A stretch of DNA of 43,238 nt from Gammaproteobacteria bacterium. GTDB taxonomy: Bacteria; Gemmatimonadota; Gemmatimonadetes; Longimicrobiales; Gaopeijiaceae. The position numbers were made by a program, and so were the translations under genes. The notes under the pieces are model-generated. The model was not told the origin of the DNA. It did not search any database and was given only the letters and a program-made list of their open reading frames with translations. The DNA lies in the NCBI GenBank assembly GCA_009840525.1, contig VXNP01000007.1, positions 1 through 43,238 of the forward strand, read 5' to 3'. Positions 15,093 to 27,141 of this stretch are shown in pieces (within the stretch, counting starts at the first letter, position 1; each line of letters starts with the position of its first letter).

Positions 15093-17617
15093 CCGGCGCT
15101 CTCCGGGCCGGCGCCGGTGGCCGCCTCCCGACCACCTTGCAGGCCGCCGTCTCCAGCCTCGGGGCCGGCCTCGTCCCCGTTGTCGCCCATCACGCGCGCC
15201 AGATCGACCAGTTCGTCGTTCTCGTCCAGGTTCACCAGCCGCACCCCCTGGGTCAGCCGGCCGATCACGCGGATCTCCTCCACGCGCTGCCGGTTCACCA
15301 CGCCGTTGCGCGTCACCAGCATGAGTTCGTCGGACGGGTGCACGGCCTTCACCGCCACGACCGGGCCCGTCTTCCCCGTCGTCTTCATGTTGATCACCCC
15401 GAACCCGCCGCGCCGCTGCAGCCGGTAATCATCGACGGCGGAGCGCTTGCCCATGCCGCCGCGGGTGGCCACCAGGATCGACGAATCCTCGGAGGGGACC
15501 ATCATGCCCACCACCTGGTCGCCTTCCCGCAGGCGAATTCCGTGCACTCCGCGCGCGATTCGGCCCACCGAACGCACATCCGATTCGTGGAAACGGATCG
15601 CCTTGCCGTCGCTCGTGGCCAGGATCACGTCGCTGGCGCCGTCCGTGATCTGAACGTCGATCAGCTCGTCGTCCTCATCCACCCGGATGCCGTGGATGCC
15701 CACCATGCGGACGTTGCCGTACGCCGACAGCGGCGTCTTCTTAACGATGCCCTTGCGGGTGCAGAACAGCAGGTAGCAGTCCGGCGCGAAGGTGCGCACC
15801 GGCACGAACGCGGCGACTTCGTCCTTCGGGTCGATGTCGCGCAGGTTCACCACCGGCTTCCCGCGCGAGTAGCGCCCCGCGTCGGGCGCCTCCCAGACCT
15901 TGATCCAGTGGCACTTCCCCGAACGGGTGAAGATCATCAGGTAGTCGTGGGTGGAGGCCACGAAGAGGTGCCCGACCTCGTCCTCTTCCTTGGTGGCCAT
16001 GCCCTTGAGCCCGCGCCCCCCGCGCCGTTGCGCGCGGTAGGTGGTCAGCGGGATGCGCTTCAGGTAGCCCTGCCGGCTGACGGTGAGCACGACCTCCTCA
16101 TCCTTGATGAGGTCCTCCATCTCCAGGTCGGCCACGCCGGTGAGGATCTCGGTCCGCCGGTCGTCCCCGAACCGCTTCGCGACCTCCTGGAGCTCCTCGA
16201 CGATGATCTGCATGCGCCGCGGTCTGCTGGCGAGGATTTCGTCCAGCTCCGCGATGACGGCGCGCACGTCGGCCAGCTCCCGCTCCAGCTTGTCGATCTC
16301 GAGGCCCGTGAGGCGGGCGAGACGCATGTTGAGGATGGCCTCGGCCTGCCGCTCGGTGAGGGGGGACGAGAACGGCTCCGCCCGCAGCCGCGCCCTGGCG
16401 GTGGCGGTATCGGACGAGGAGCGGATGATGGCGATCACCCGGTCGATGTTGTCGACGGCGATCTTGAGGCCCTCGAGAATGTGTTCGCGCTCCCGCGCCT
16501 TCGCCAGGCGGAACTCGCTCCGGCGGACCACCACGTCGTGGCGGTGATCCACGAAGTGGAAGAGGATTTCGCGCAGCCCCATCACCCGGGGCACGCCGTT
16601 CACCAGCGCGAGCAGGATGGTGCCGAAGGTCGCCTGCATCTGGGTGTGCTTGTAGAGCAGGTTCAGCACCACCTGGGGCACGGTGCCGCGCTTCAGCTCG
16701 ATCACGATGCGCATGCCGTCGCGGTCGGACTCGTCGCGCAGCGCCGACACCTGGGTGAGCTTCTTCTCGCGCACCAACTGGGCGATCTGCTCGATCAGGC
16801 GGGTCTTGTTGACCATGAACGGGATCGCGCGCACCACGATGCGGGCGTTGGTCCGCTTGCCCGCATCCTCCACGTCGGTGCGGGCGCGCATCACGATGCG
16901 GCCGCGGCCGGTGCGGTAGGCGTCGCGGATGCCGCGGCGGCCGCAGATGAAGGCGCCGGTGGGGAAGTCGGGCCCGGTGACGATGCTCTCCAGCACCTCC
17001 TGGGGGAGGTCCGGGTTCTCGATCAGCGCGATGGTCGCGTCGACCACCTCGCGCAGGTTGTGGGGCGGGATGTTGGTGGCCATTCCCACCGCGATCCCCG
17101 AGCTGCCGTTGACCAGCAGGTTGGGCGCGCGCGCGGGGAGCACCGTGGGCTCGTCGATGCGCCCGTCGAAGTTGGGGATGAAGTCGACGGTTTCCTCGTC
17201 GATGTCGGTGAGCAACTGGGTCGCCAGCGGGGTGAGCCGCGCCTCGGTGTAGCGGTAGGCCGCGGGCGAGTCCCCGTCGATGGAGCCGAAGTTGCCCTGG
17301 CCATCGACCAGCGGGTAGCGCAGCGAGAAGTCCTGCACCATGCGCGCCATGGAGTCGTAGACCGCCGAATCGCCGTGCGGATGGTACTTGCCCAGCACCT
17401 CGCCGACGACGGTCGCGCTCTTCTTGTAGGGACGGCCGGGGCCGAGCCCCAGCTCGCTCATGGCGTAGAGGATGCGACGGTGCACGGGCTTCAGGCCGTC
17501 GCGGACATCGGGGAGCGCGCGGCGGACGATGACGCTCATCGAATAATCGATGAACGACTCCCGCATTTCGTCTTCAAGCAGGCGCGCGAGTATCCGTTCT
17601 CCGGGGGCGGAATCCAT
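15089..17617 (-). CDS. gyrA: DNA gyrase subunit A
   Basis: Type IIA topoisomerase subunit that cleaves and rejoins DNA; with GyrB it introduces negative supercoils. It has 842 residues (E. coli 875). The catalytic tyrosine is Tyr123 in AAYRYTEAR. The quinolone-contact region reads [10 protein letters not shown], with Ser84 and Asp88 at the places of E. coli Ser83 and Asp87, the susceptible-type residues. The GyrA-box QRRGGRG lies at 530-536, which marks a true gyrase rather than topoisomerase IV, and the six-bladed C-terminal beta-pinwheel follows. The tail (about 815-842) is acidic and Gly-rich. The start ATG has GAGG 8 nt upstream. The dehydratase gene overlaps the stop by four bases. Confidence 0.97.
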   Translation of the reverse strand: MDSAPGERILARLLEDEMRESFIDYSMSVIVRRALPDVRDGLKPVHRRILYAMSELGLGPGRPYKKSATVVGEVLGKYHPHGDSAVYDSMARMVQDFSLRYPLVDGQGNFGSIDGDSPAAYRYTEARLTPLATQLLTDIDEETVDFIPNFDGRIDEPTVLPARAPNLLVNGSSGIAVGMATNIPPHNLREVVDATIALIENPDLPQEVLESIVTGPDFPTGAFICGRRGIRDAYRTGRGRIVMRARTDVEDAGKRTNARIVVRAIPFMVNKTRLIEQIAQLVREKKLTQVSALRDESDRDGMRIVIELKRGTVPQVVLNLLYKHTQMQATFGTILLALVNGVPRVMGLREILFHFVDHRHDVVVRRSEFRLAKAREREHILEGLKIAVDNIDRVIAIIRSSSDTATARARLRAEPFSSPLTERQAEAILNMRLARLTGLEIDKLERELADVRAVIAELDEILASRPRRMQIIVEELQEVAKRFGDDRRTEILTGVADLEMEDLIKDEEVVLTVSRQGYLKRIPLTTYRAQRRGGRGLKGMATKEEDEVGHLFVASTHDYLMIFTRSGKCHWIKVWEAPDAGRYSRGKPVVNLRDIDPKDEVAAFVPVRTFAPDCYLLFCTRKGIVKKTPLSAYGNVRMVGIHGIRVDEDDELIDVQITDGASDVILATSDGKAIRFHESDVRSVGRIARGVHGIRLREGDQVVGMMVPSEDSSILVATRGGMGKRSAVDDYRLQRRGGFGVINMKTTGKTGPVVAVKAVHPSDELMLVTRNGVVNRQRVEEIRVIGRLTQGVRLVNLDENDELVDLARVMGDNGDEAGPEAGDGGLQGGREAATGAGPESAG

Positions 17618-17714
17618 GCAGATGCCTCGTGGGGGTTAGGCGCGCGGGAGCACGCTGCCGGCAGGCCCCGCCCTCATCCGCGACGACGACGGAACGAAAC
17701 GCTCCTGGTTGGCC

Positions 17715-18071
17715 TCAGGTGCCCGGTGCCGGATAGTAGATGGCGAGCGCGTGGCCGATGAGTCCCTGGTTGCGGCCGATGTCGGCGGTCGCCTGGCTGC
17801 GCGTGGTGTCTTCGATGCGCTCGAAGATGATGGCATCCGCGCCGAGCGCCGCGGCTTCGGTCCGGAGCATGAGCAGCATGTCTTCGTTGGAAGTGCCCAG
17901 GGGCGCGCGGGCCGTGACCGGACCGATCGTCCGGTAGCCGTCGCGGGCGGCCTGACCCATTGCGGGTACGATGACTTCGACTTCTTCCGGACCCGCCTTG
18001 GGAGGCAGCTGCACGCCGGCGCAGGCCGCAAGGACTCCGGAGAGAGCGAGAATGGCGAGTACGTTCCTCAT
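17715..18071 (-). CDS. Small lipoprotein of unknown function
   Basis: A 118-residue predicted lipoprotein with a short signal peptide ending LAAC (Cys17). The mature part contains VEVIVPAMGQAARDGYRTIGPVTARAPLG and ALGADAIIFERIEDTT. This pattern is like DUF4156/heavy-metal-binding-type folds, in which a redundant small domain reports 'ALGAdaVv' segments; that comparison is tentative. The start is the ATG at 18071, because GGAG lies 7 nt upstream in GAGGAGAAGCGG. An in-frame ATG nine codons earlier would sit before the Shine-Dalgarno. It ends 97 nt before gyrA on the same strand and could share that message. Confidence 0.7.
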   Translation of the reverse strand: MRNVLAILALSGVLAACAGVQLPPKAGPEEVEVIVPAMGQAARDGYRTIGPVTARAPLGTSNEDMLLMLRTEAAALGADAIIFERIEDTTRSQATADIGRNQGLIGHALAIYYPAPGT

Positions 18072-18212
18072 CCGCTTCTCCTCGTGAAATGAACGCATTC
18101 GGGGCCGACGATTCGGCGGTCCTGCGGAACCCTCTGAAAATAACAGAAAACGCAGGGCAGAGCTACGTTTGCGGCCCTCGACAAGCCCGCGTTTTTCGGG
18201 ATCCGTCCGCGC

Positions 18213-20324
18213 CTACCCGCCAGGTATCTCCACCAGCTCGACGGTCACCGGGGATCCGGTGGATTCGGCGCGGACCAGCACACGCGGCCGCTCGACGGTG
18301 AAGTACGCGCGCTGGCTGCCTTCCCCGCCGCTGAAGCGCACCTCGACCACCTCGAAAGTCCCCGCCGGAACCGTGATCTCCGTGTTGCCGCGAACCCGCA
18401 TGGTGACCGTGCGCGCGCGGCCGCTCTGGGGCTGGACCACCGGATAGCGCAGCTCCTGCCCTTCCTCCAGCTCCGAAATCCACGCCACCAGCTCATCCAT
18501 CTCACCCAGCAGCGCCCCGCGCACCACTTCCCGTTCGATCCCGGTTTCGTCGCGGCCCGTCGCCGTCGCCCGGCCGGTGACGCGTTCACCGTCGATCTCC
18601 AGCTCCCAGTTCGCCTGCCCTTCGGCGGTGATGAGCCGGAAGGTGTTGGCGATGGGGCGGAAGCTGCGCGGCGAGAAGAACACCTCCGAGACCTGGGTGA
18701 GGTTGTTGACGCGAACCGTGCTGGTCAGGGACATGGTGCGCTCGTCGTCGCGGGTGGCGAAGCCCAGCACTCGCTCCATGTCCGCGACCTGCCGATCCTG
18801 CACCATCAGCCGGTAGCGCCAGATGCCGGGCTCGAGCACCGAGGGGTCGTAGGCGATGTCGGAGTCCCTTACCTCGACATCGTCGATGGTGAGCTGGTTG
18901 CCTTCGGCGTCGACCATGCGCACGCGACCGAAGCGGGTGAGGTTCGAGCGTACCTGAGTGGCGTCGCCCACCACCACGACCACGGCACGCTCCGGATCGA
19001 AGTGCTCCACCAGCGCGTCCCGGATGTCCTCGGGCGCCACGGCCCCGACCCGGTCGCGGTACGACACCAGCTCCTCGGTGGAGCGGCCCCGCAGGCGGTA
19101 GGTCATGACCTGGTTGGCGATTGCCTGGGGCGTCTCGACGGTCCGCGGGAACGATCCGATGAGATAGTCCTGCACGTCCGACAGCTCGTCGCCGGGAACC
19201 GGCTCGGAGCGGATGATCTCGACCTGGTTGAGCAGTTCGGCGAGGGCACTGTCGGTGACCTCGCTGCGCACCTCGGCGTTGGCGAGGAAATAGCCCAGGT
19301 CGCGCTTGCGCACCGCGGACGTGTACGATCCGTAGGTCCACCCCTTTTCCTCGCGCAGCACCTGGAAGAGACGGCCCGTGCTGGAGCCGCCCAGTACGCG
19401 GCTGCCCAGGTTGAGCGGCATCCAGTCCTCGTGGTCGCCCTTCATGGCTGACTGTCCGACCCGGATGGTGGACTGCACCGATTCCGGCCGGTGCACCAGG
19501 ATGATCTCCTTCTCCTCGCGGGCGGGTATGTCGAAGTAGGTGGGGGGCCGCGAGGGACCGGGCTCCCAGTCGGCCAGCGCCCGGTTGAGGCGGGCTTCGA
19601 TGTCGTCCACGGTCACGTCGCCAGCGACGACCACGAGCGCGTTGGTGGGCTTGTAGTGGCGCAGGTGGTAGGCGATCAGGTCGGAACGCCGGATGCGCTC
19701 GATGCTCTCGGGCGTGGGGAGAAGTCCGTAGGGATGGCGGCCGTACACCGCCTGCTGGAATTCCCGGCTGGCCAGGAATCCGGGCGAGCCCAACTGCACC
19801 TGGAGGCCCGTGACCGTCTGCTGGCGGTATTGGTCGATCTCTTCGTCGGGGAACCCGGGGTTGACGACGATGTCGCCCAGGAGCTCGAGGCCGGCGTCGA
19901 GCTGGGAGGTCACGACGCCGAGCACCACGCTCGTCCAGTCGTCGCCCGCGATCGCGGACAGGGTCGCACCGATGTGGTCGGTGGCATCGGCGATTTCCAG
20001 AGCGGTGCGGCTGTCCGTGCCCTTGTTGAGCAGGCTGGCCACCATCGCGGCCACGCCCGCGCGGTTGCGGGGGTCGGCGGCGTTGCCCGCCCGCACGACG
20101 AGGTTCACGGTGATGTACGGCTGCTCGTCGTGGGGCACCACGATCAGGTCGGCGCCGTTGGACAGCAAACGCTCCTCGAAGGCCGGAAACGGGATGTCGT
20201 CGAGCGGCAGGGGCTCGGGAGGACCGCCCTGTGGGGCGGCGATTGCCGGGCTCGCGAGCGCGACTGCGGCCAGGACCAGCGCGGCGAGCGGGGTGCGGCC
20301 CGGGTTGATGCGCGGCACGATCAT
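18213..20324 (-). CDS. M16 family protein, inactive subunit with C-terminal DUF3108-like extension
   Basis: A 703-residue exported protein with a signal peptide ending near SPAIAA (about residue 30). Two M16 domains follow (about 45-470). The zinc motif position reads AMVAS in RAGVAAMVASLLNKGT, so it cannot bind the catalytic zinc. The second-domain motif EKGWTYGSYTS, which provides the Arg/Tyr substrate contacts in M16B dyads, is present. The last 230 residues form an extra beta-rich domain (VSEVFFSPRSFRPIANTF..., TVMR-like strands) resembling DUF3108-type substrate or lipid-binding domains. It overlaps the active M16 gene upstream by four bases (ATGA), which matches the known heterodimeric arrangement of one zinc-bearing and one R/Y-bearing subunit. 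The extension is not usual for the family. Confidence 0.85.
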   Translation of the reverse strand: MIVPRINPGRTPLAALVLAAVALASPAIAAPQGGPPEPLPLDDIPFPAFEERLLSNGADLIVVPHDEQPYITVNLVVRAGNAADPRNRAGVAAMVASLLNKGTDSRTALEIADATDHIGATLSAIAGDDWTSVVLGVVTSQLDAGLELLGDIVVNPGFPDEEIDQYRQQTVTGLQVQLGSPGFLASREFQQAVYGRHPYGLLPTPESIERIRRSDLIAYHLRHYKPTNALVVVAGDVTVDDIEARLNRALADWEPGPSRPPTYFDIPAREEKEIILVHRPESVQSTIRVGQSAMKGDHEDWMPLNLGSRVLGGSSTGRLFQVLREEKGWTYGSYTSAVRKRDLGYFLANAEVRSEVTDSALAELLNQVEIIRSEPVPGDELSDVQDYLIGSFPRTVETPQAIANQVMTYRLRGRSTEELVSYRDRVGAVAPEDIRDALVEHFDPERAVVVVVGDATQVRSNLTRFGRVRMVDAEGNQLTIDDVEVRDSDIAYDPSVLEPGIWRYRLMVQDRQVADMERVLGFATRDDERTMSLTSTVRVNNLTQVSEVFFSPRSFRPIANTFRLITAEGQANWELEIDGERVTGRATATGRDETGIEREVVRGALLGEMDELVAWISELEEGQELRYPVVQPQSGRARTVTMRVRGNTEITVPAGTFEVVEVRFSGGEGSQRAYFTVERPRVLVRAESTGSPVTVELVEIPGG

Positions 20325-21699
20325 GGGATCACTCCTCCGGTGGGCCGGGCGACGACAACGGTTCGGTTCTCGGGAACGAGGTACTTGCGGGCGACGTTCA
20401 GAACGTCGTCGAGGGTCACCGCCTCGTAGCGGAAAAGCACGTTGTTGACCTCGAAGGGATCGCCGTAGGTGAGAGCGAAGGACTGCAGGATGCTGGCCTT
20501 GGCGCTGACGGTCATGCGGCTCGCGACCTGGGCGGCGCGCTGCTGGTTGAGCGCCTTCTCCAACTCGCGCTCGGTGATGCCGTCGGCCTTCAGCTTCTCG
20601 ATCTCCTGCTCGATGACGGCGCGGATCTCTTCGATGTTGCCGCCGGCGTGCGGCAGGCTTCCGAACAGCATGAGCCCGGATCCGAGCCGCTGCTGCAACC
20701 CCGAGATGACCACCGGAGCCAGTTCGTCCTGCTTGACCAGACGCTGGTGCAGGCGGCTGCTCTCGCCCGCGCTGAAAACCTGGGAAAGCACGGCGAGCGG
20801 GTAGACGTCCGGGTGGCCTGCCTCCGGGACGTTGTACCCCATGTAGAGGAACGGCAGCCGGGCGTGTTCGTCGCTGACCGAAGCCGTGCGCTCCCCGTCG
20901 GTGCGGGGCGTGACCGGCGGGTCGGGAAGCGGAGGCACGTCCTCCCCGCGGGGAATCGAGCCGAAATACTCTTCCGCCAGCGCCCGGATCTGCTCGGTGG
21001 TCACTGCGCCGGCCACCGCCAGGGTGGCGTTGTTGGGCACGTAGTAGCGCTCGTAGAAGTCCTTCACGTCATCCGTGGTGGCCGCGTCGAGATCCTCCAT
21101 CGAGCCGATCGGCGTATGCCGGTAGGGCTCGTAGTCCGTGGAAAGCGAATCCAGGACGATGTTCGCCTGCGCGTACGCCACGTTGTCGATGCGCAGGCGG
21201 CGCTCCTCCTTCACCACTTCGCGCTGGTTCTCGAACCCGCGTTCGCTCACCACCAGGCGGGCCATGCGCTCCGCGTGCAGCCAGAAGGACAGGTTGACGC
21301 GGTTGGAGGGGAGGGTCTCGAAATACGCCGTGCGGTCCGTGGATGTGGTGCCGTTGTACGTCCCGCCGGCGTTGTTGACCAGCCGGGCGAAGTCGCCGTT
21401 GCCCAGGTTCTCGGTCTCCTCGAACACCAGGTGCTCGAAGAAATGCGCGAATCCGGTCCTGCCGGGGACCTCGTGCGCGCTGCCGACGTGATACCACATG
21501 TTGACCGCCACCACCGGCGCCGAGTGGTCCTCGCTCACGATCACGCGCAGGCCGTTGTCGAGCGAGAAGGTGTCGATGGGGATCGGGGGCAGTTCGAACG
21601 CCTGGGCGTGTGCCGGTCGGGCCCCGGCGACCCAGATCAGAGCGATCCCTGCCAGCACGGCCGGCCCGGGTGGGAGCGCGGCGCCGTTTCGCTTCTTGT

Positions 21700-21703
<4 letters not shown>
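20321..21703 (-). CDS. M16 family zinc peptidase, active subunit
   Basis: A 460-residue periplasmic peptidase with a signal peptide (about 1-34, PAHAQA). The inverted zinc motif HFFEH is at residues 87-91 and the distal acidic ligand is Glu166 or Glu167 in NQREVVKEE, giving the HxxEH-x(74-76)-E spacing of the family. The second domain lacks a complete R/Y motif, so activity probably needs the partner encoded directly downstream. The GTG at 21703 is chosen because it overlaps the uvrA stop (GTGA) and has GAGG 5 nt upstream. The much longer open frame running back through uvrA is a shadow. Role: probably degradation of small exported peptides or processing of an unknown substrate. Confidence 0.9.
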
Positions 21704-24543
<2,840 letters not shown>

Positions 24544-24552
24544 GGGAAAAAC

Positions 24553-24580
24553 ATACTACCGGTCGGGGGGCGTCGGCCAA
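24553..24580 (-). promoter_or_regulatory. Candidate uvrA promoter implying a near-leaderless mRNA
   Basis: On the minus strand a TTGGCC -35-like box (24575-24580) and a TAGTAT -10-like box (24553-24558) are separated by 16 bp. Only 9 nt lie between the -10 box and the uvrA ATG, so transcription would begin within about three bases of the start codon. The absence of any Shine-Dalgarno there agrees with leaderless translation. This is pattern-based and untested. Confidence 0.4.
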
Positions 24581-24607
24581 GAAGGAGCATTCTGGATGCG
24601 CTGCCGC

Positions 24608-24621
24608 TTGTCGCGCGACAA
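24608..24621. promoter_or_regulatory. Candidate operator palindrome between uvrA and the sensor-regulator
   Basis: TTGTCGCGCGACAA is a perfect 14-bp palindrome in the 181-nt divergent intergenic region, 65 bp from the uvrA ATG and 103 bp from the sensor-regulator ATG. A TATATC -10-like box follows at 24628-24633 on the plus strand. It could be a binding site for the fused winged-helix regulator, or a damage-response operator for uvrA. It does not match the LexA boxes known from Bacillus or E. coli. Confidence 0.4.
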
Positions 24622-24724
24622 CTCTGATATATCTTCGTGACAAGTGAGCGACACGCGAGCAACGGGCGGGCCGTCTGGGGCGCATGTGCCGTGCGCGATC
24701 GGGCGGCTCGGAGGGGACGAGAGA

Positions 24725-27088
24725 ATGGCGGGCAATTCGGGCGAGTTGAGGATGGAGATCGAGGCGCTTCGGGAACGGGTGTCCAGACTGAGCGCGGCCG
24801 TGCTGCGCGCGAGCGCCAGCCTGGACCTTGACACCGTGCTGCGGGAAGTCGTCGACAGCGCGCGCGCGCTGACCGGGGCGCGTTTTGGCGTGATCGTCAC
24901 CGTCGGCGGCACCGGACAGGCCGAAGAGTGGGTAATGTCCGGCTTCGATCCGGGAGAGCAGGACGCGCTGGTCGCCTGGCCGGACGGCCCGCAGCTCTTT
25001 GAACAGCTCAGGCGTCTTTCCGCGCCGATTCGCGTAGGGAACCTGCCCGCCTATGTCCGGGCGCTGGGCTTCTCGGATGAGGTGATGCTATCGAAGACGA
25101 TGCTGGGCACGCCGCTGCAACACCGCGATATGAACGTCGGCAACTTCTTTCTCGCCGAGAAGGAAGGCGGGCGCGAATTCACCGACGCCGACGAGGAGGT
25201 ACTGACGCTGTTCGCGGCCCAGGCGGCGACCGCGATCGCCAACGCTCGCGCGCACCGCGAGGAGCGCAGGGCGCGGGCGGACCTGGAGACCCTGATCGAG
25301 ACGTCGCCGGTAGGGGTGGTCGTCTTCGACGGGCAAACCGGCGAGCCGGTGTCGTTCAACAGGGAAGCGCGCCGGATCGTCGACGCGCTGAACACGCCCA
25401 GGCACACTCCGGCGCAGCTGCTGGAGACGATGACATGTCGCCGCGCGGACGGGCGAGAGGTGGCTCTGGCCGAGTTTCCGATGGCGCAGCTGCTGGTCAA
25501 GGGCGAGACAGTGCGCGCCGAGGAGATGACGCTCTCGGTCCCCGACGGCCGGAGTGTGACCACCCTGGTCAACTCGACGCCGATCCAGGCGGCCGACGGC
25601 ACGGTCCTGTCGGTCGTAGTAACGCTGCAGGATCTGGAGCCGCTGGAGGAACTGGAGCGCATGCGCGCCGAATTCCTTGGCATCGTCAGCCACGAGTTGC
25701 GCACGCCGCTGATCTCGATCAAGGGCTCCACGGCAACCGTTCTGGGCGCATCGCCGGCGCCGGATCCGGCCGAAATGCTGCAGTTCTTCCGGGTCATCGA
25801 CGACCAGGCCGATCGCATGCGCGGCCTGATCGGCGAGCTGCTCGACCACGGGCGCATCGTGACGGGCACACTGTCGGTGTCGCCCGAGCCGGTGGAGGTC
25901 GTCTCTCTGATAGACGCGGCGCGGAGCGCGTTCGTGAGCGGCACAGGTCGGCACACCCTCCAGATCGATCTGCCCGAAGACCTGCCTCGGGTGCTGGCCG
26001 ACCGGACGCGCATCGTCCAGGTCCTGGGCAACCTCCTGTCGAACGCTGCGAAGTACTCTCCCGAATCGTCGCCCATCCGGATCGACGCCCAACGGGAAGG
26101 CGTGCATGTCGCGATCTCCGTGAGCGACGGGGGCCGCGGCGTGCCGCCGGACCGGCTGTCGCATCTGTTCCGCAAGTACGCGGCGCCCACCGGCGGAGAC
26201 CGGGAGAGGGGCGTGGCGGGGGCCGGCCTCGGCCTGAGCATCTGCAAAGGCCTGGTGGAGGCGCACGGGGGCCGGATCTGGGCCGAGAGCGGCGGCGTGG
26301 GACAGGGCACGCGGTTCACCTTCACGGTGCCGGTGGCCGAGGAGCCCGTCGCCGTCGCCCCGGGGCCGGCGCGCGCCAGCCGGCCCACGGCGGTGGAAGG
26401 CCATGAGGAGACGCGCATCCTGGTGGTCGACGACGACCCCCGGATGCTTCGGTACCTCCGGGACGCGCTCACCGGGGCGGGCTACGCCCCGGTCGTGACC
26501 GGGGACCCCGAGGAAGTGGCCAGCCTCATCGCGGTGCACAAGCCCGGGCTGGTTCTGCTGGACCTGCTGCTGCCCGGGACCGACGGAATCGCGTTGATGG
26601 AGCGGGTACCGGAGCTGAGCGACCTGCCCGTCATCTTCATCTCCGCCTACGGACGGGACGAAGCCACCGTCCGGGCGCTGGACGCGGGCGCGGCCGACTA
26701 CATCGTCAAGCCGTTCTCTCCATCAGAGTTGACGGCCAGGGTGCGGGCCGCGCTTCGACGGGTAGCGGGGCCCGAGCCTTTCGTCCTGGAGGAACTGACC
26801 ATCCGGTACGACCAAAGGCGCGTCGCCGTCGCCGGCCGGCCCGTGCAACTGACCCCCACCGAGTACGAGCTGCTGCGCGTGCTGTCGATCAACGCGGGAC
26901 GGGTGCTGACACACGAGTCGCTGCTGCGCCAGGCGTGGCCACGAGGCGATCGGCGCCCGCCCGACCCCAAACTGGTGCGGGCCGTCGTGAAGCGGCTGCG
27001 GCGCAAGCTGGGCGACGACGCGGCCAACCCGGCCTACATCCGCAATGAGCGCGGCGTTGGCTACTTCATGCCCGCGGGTTCTCGCTGA
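24725..27088 (+). CDS. One-piece two-component regulator: GAF-PAS-histidine kinase-receiver-winged helix
   Basis: A 787-residue soluble protein holding a complete signalling chain. After a short coiled start come a GAF domain (about 22-176), a PAS-like domain (about 185-300), HisKA with phospho-His323 in SHELRTPL, and a HATPase domain (N-box Asn440, G1 motif SDGGRGV, G2 motif GAGLGLS). A Pro/Ala linker leads to a receiver with phospho-acceptor Asp613 in LVLLDLLLPG and Lys662, then an OmpR/PhoB winged helix (about 683-787) with the wing GVGYF. No transmembrane segment is seen. The ATG at 24725 is chosen because GGAGGGG stands 8 nt upstream; the GTG at 24644 has no ribosome site. Phosphotransfer within or between chains would directly control DNA binding. 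The ligand of the GAF/PAS part is unknown; cytosolic redox, gas or small-molecule sensing is usual. Confidence 0.92.
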   Translation: MAGNSGELRMEIEALRERVSRLSAAVLRASASLDLDTVLREVVDSARALTGARFGVIVTVGGTGQAEEWVMSGFDPGEQDALVAWPDGPQLFEQLRRLSAPIRVGNLPAYVRALGFSDEVMLSKTMLGTPLQHRDMNVGNFFLAEKEGGREFTDADEEVLTLFAAQAATAIANARAHREERRARADLETLIETSPVGVVVFDGQTGEPVSFNREARRIVDALNTPRHTPAQLLETMTCRRADGREVALAEFPMAQLLVKGETVRAEEMTLSVPDGRSVTTLVNSTPIQAADGTVLSVVVTLQDLEPLEELERMRAEFLGIVSHELRTPLISIKGSTATVLGASPAPDPAEMLQFFRVIDDQADRMRGLIGELLDHGRIVTGTLSVSPEPVEVVSLIDAARSAFVSGTGRHTLQIDLPEDLPRVLADRTRIVQVLGNLLSNAAKYSPESSPIRIDAQREGVHVAISVSDGGRGVPPDRLSHLFRKYAAPTGGDRERGVAGAGLGLSICKGLVEAHGGRIWAESGGVGQGTRFTFTVPVAEEPVAVAPGPARASRPTAVEGHEETRILVVDDDPRMLRYLRDALTGAGYAPVVTGDPEEVASLIAVHKPGLVLLDLLLPGTDGIALMERVPELSDLPVIFISAYGRDEATVRALDAGAADYIVKPFSPSELTARVRAALRRVAGPEPFVLEELTIRYDQRRVAVAGRPVQLTPTEYELLRVLSINAGRVLTHESLLRQAWPRGDRRPPDPKLVRAVVKRLRRKLGDDAANPAYIRNERGVGYFMPAGSR

Positions 27089-27107
27089 AGGCCGTGTGGA
27101 TCCTCAG

Positions 27108-27128
27108 CCTCAGGTATGATCTCTGAGG
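27108..27128. terminator. Weak hairpin between convergent genes, possible bidirectional terminator
   Basis: CCTCAG (27108-27113) and CTGAGG (27123-27128) form a 6-bp stem with a 9-nt loop, 20 nt after the sensor-regulator stop and 14 nt from the convergent beta-barrel gene stop. No T-run follows on either strand, so termination is only suggested by position. Confidence 0.3.
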
Positions 27129-27141
27129 GGGATTCGGTCCG

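Noticed and set aside
15137..17761. 874-codon plus-strand open frame opposite gyrA
   Set aside because: Histidine/valine-rich antisense shadow; GyrA on the other strand is unambiguous.
18136..18212. Possible terminator after the uvrA-M16-M16 run (CCCG-AAAAACG-CGGG type stem)
   Set aside because: The stem is only 4 bp and the A/T run is in the loop, not after the stem. No convincing terminator could be drawn.
24644..24724. GTG at 24644 as start of the sensor-regulator
   Set aside because: It has no ribosome site, while GGAGGGG stands 8 nt before the ATG at 24725; the 27 extra residues show no domain.
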